From Gammaproteobacteria bacterium (GTDB lineage Bacteria > Pseudomonadota > Gammaproteobacteria > Steroidobacterales > GCA-2729495), in NCBI GenBank assembly GCA_023383735.1, contig JAHDYN010000110.1, positions 1 to 6,462 on the forward strand: a DNA stretch of 6,462 bases, in the 5' to 3' direction. Under the pieces are notes generated by a model. It was not told the DNA's origin and did not search any database. It saw only the letters and a program-made list of their open reading frames with translations. Shown piece by piece: positions 5,319 to 6,462 of this stretch; the first letter of the stretch is position 1, and each line of letters begins with the position of its first letter. A program made the translations under genes and the position numbers.

Positions 5319-6462
5319 ATGCCCGAGCCTGCCAGCATGACGAGTGCATCCCTGCACTGCGAACGTTCCGGTACAGGTGTGCTGCGCATACGGCTTGGTG
5401 GCGACTGGCTCATGACAGCCAGCCTGCCGGCCACGGCTCCCCTTCTTGGTGAACTCGCTGGCAGCGAGGCGCCGGTGCGTATCGAGTTTGATGCACGGAT
5501 GCTTGGTCGCTGGGATACCGGTCTGATGATTTTTCTGGGCGCCGTACGGCGCGCCGCCGAGAGCCACGGCATGGCACTCGATACCAGCGGATTGCCGGAG
5601 GGCGCGAGGCGGCTGCTGGAGCTTGCTTTTGCCGTGCCGGAGCGGGCCGGGGCGCGTCGCTCCAGCCGGGCCGACAGCCTCGTCGTGCAGGTCGGCAAGG
5701 CGACACTGAGGTCGCTGGAGCGTGCCCGGGAGCTTCTGGCCTTCCTCGGCGAGTTGACGCAATCTTTCGGCCGCCTGCTGCGCGGCAAGGCGGTGTTCGA
5801 CCGGGCCGACCTCATGCGGTTTTTTCACCAGGCCGGTGCCCAGGCGCTCGGCATCGTCAGCCTCATCAGCTTCCTGATCGGTGTGATCTTTGCCTTCGTC
5901 GGCGCCTACCAGATGGAACAATTCGGTGCCGGCATCTACGTGGCCAATCTGGTGGCCGTGGCCATGGTGCGGGAGATGTCGGCCATCATGACCGGCATCA
6001 TCATGACCGGCCGCACCGGCGCGGCGTTTGCCGCACAGCTCGGCACCATGAAGGTGAATGAAGAGACGGATGCCCTGTCCACACTGGGCCTCAACCCGAT
6101 CGATTTCCTGGTATTGCCGCGAGCCATCGCGCTGATCGTCATGATGCCGCTGCTCACCCTCTATGCCGACCTGCTCGGCATTGCCGGCGGCATGGTGGCC
6201 GCGCTGGCCATGCTGGACGTCAGCTTCGTGCAGTATCTGGAGCAGACGCTGGGTGCCGTGAGCCTGCATGACCTGTTTGGCGGCTTGTTCAAGTCGCTGG
6301 TGTACGGCACCGTGGTCACGGTGGCAGGCTGTCAGCAGGGCATGGCCTGCGGGAACAGCGCCCAGGCCGTCGGCGAAGCCACCACCGGGGCGGTGGTGAT
6401 GGGTATCCTGCTCATCGTCATCAGCGCCTCCCTGCTCACGGTGATCTACACGGTGTTGAACA
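5319..6462 (+). CDS. MlaE/YrbE-family lipid ABC transporter permease with N-terminal STAS domain (3' end cut)
   Basis: An open frame of 381 codons to the right edge. Residues about 20-110 form a STAS-like domain with DTGLMIFLGAVRRAA (66-80), the segment holding the conserved D-S/T-G. From about 165 comes the permease domain: helices at 172-197, 204-230, 264-300 and 355-380, and the family signature MVREMSAIMTGIIMTGRTGA (216-235) followed by LGTMKVNEETDALSTLGLNP (241-260), then LPRAIALIVMMPLLTLYADL. MlaE is the inner-membrane permease of the MlaFEDB complex, which moves phospholipids between inner and outer membranes; in E. coli the STAS protein MlaB is separate and supports the ATPase MlaF. 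Here the STAS part is fused, a known arrangement. The frame ends in IYTVLN, where relatives stop, so only a few residues are probably missing. MlaF- and MlaD-type genes would be expected downstream. An in-frame ATG at 5337 is an equally possible start; neither has a strong ribosome site. Confidence 0.92.
   Translation, partial: MPEPASMTSASLHCERSGTGVLRIRLGGDWLMTASLPATAPLLGELAGSEAPVRIEFDARMLGRWDTGLMIFLGAVRRAAESHGMALDTSGLPEGARRLLELAFAVPERAGARRSSRADSLVVQVGKATLRSLERARELLAFLGELTQSFGRLLRGKAVFDRADLMRFFHQAGAQALGIVSLISFLIGVIFAFVGAYQMEQFGAGIYVANLVAVAMVREMSAIMTGIIMTGRTGAAFAAQLGTMKVNEETDALSTLGLNPIDFLVLPRAIALIVMMPLLTLYADLLGIAGGMVAALAMLDVSFVQYLEQTLGAVSLHDLFGGLFKSLVYGTVVTVAGCQQGMACGNSAQAVGEATTGAVVMGILLIVISASLLTVIYTVLN

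Noticed and set aside
5160..6269. 369-codon minus-strand open frame
   Set aside because: It is antisense to the MlaE-type permease, whose plus-strand frame carries the full family signature; the antisense product has low complexity and no domain.
1..6462. Defence system, CRISPR array, mobile element or biosynthetic cluster
   Set aside because: No transposase, integrase, nuclease, toxin-antitoxin pair, tandem repeat array or terminal repeats were seen. All genes fall in known metabolic, regulatory or envelope families.

Overview
The window is GC-rich and densely coded, with seven protein genes, two of them cut by the window edges. The last gene encodes an MlaE-type lipid-transport permease, a component of outer-membrane lipid homeostasis, so the source is very probably a Gram-negative bacterium. 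High GC, DksA-family zinc-finger and MscS-family genes fit a proteobacterium, but I cannot place it further. No rRNA, tRNA, CRISPR array, insertion sequence or prophage gene was found.

Layout: (1) 1-608, minus strand: the N-terminal 202 codons of a luciferase-like (LLM class) flavin oxidoreductase, open at the left edge. (2) 609-711: a 103-base divergent intergenic region. (3) 712-3114, plus strand: three closely spaced genes, probably one transcript: a two-domain VOC/glyoxalase-fold protein, a short DksA/TraR-type zinc-finger protein and a CaCA-family cation/Ca2+ antiporter. (4) 3115-3178: a convergent gap. (5) 5163-3179, minus strand: two different MscS-family mechanosensitive channels in one operon, joined by a 4-base ATGA stop/start overlap. 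(6) 5164-5318: a 155-base divergent region with a perfect 15-base dyad. (7) 5319-6462, plus strand: an MlaE/YrbE-type ABC permease with a fused N-terminal STAS domain, cut at the right edge probably only a few residues before its end.

How the genes might fit together: the middle of the window has an envelope and ion-homeostasis theme (Ca2+/cation antiporter, two osmotic-release channels, lipid-transport permease), with a possible RNA-polymerase-binding stress regulator beside the antiporter. The LLM oxidoreductase and VOC protein look like a small-molecule metabolism pair read from a shared divergent promoter region. These links rest on proximity only.

I see no convincing undescribed system. 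The points most worth a second look are the coupled pair of unlike MscS channels, the VOC protein that lacks most expected metal ligands, the short DksA-like protein with an Asp-x-x-Glu tip, the STAS-MlaE fusion, and an amber stop in the antiporter followed by an in-frame hydrophobic tail.
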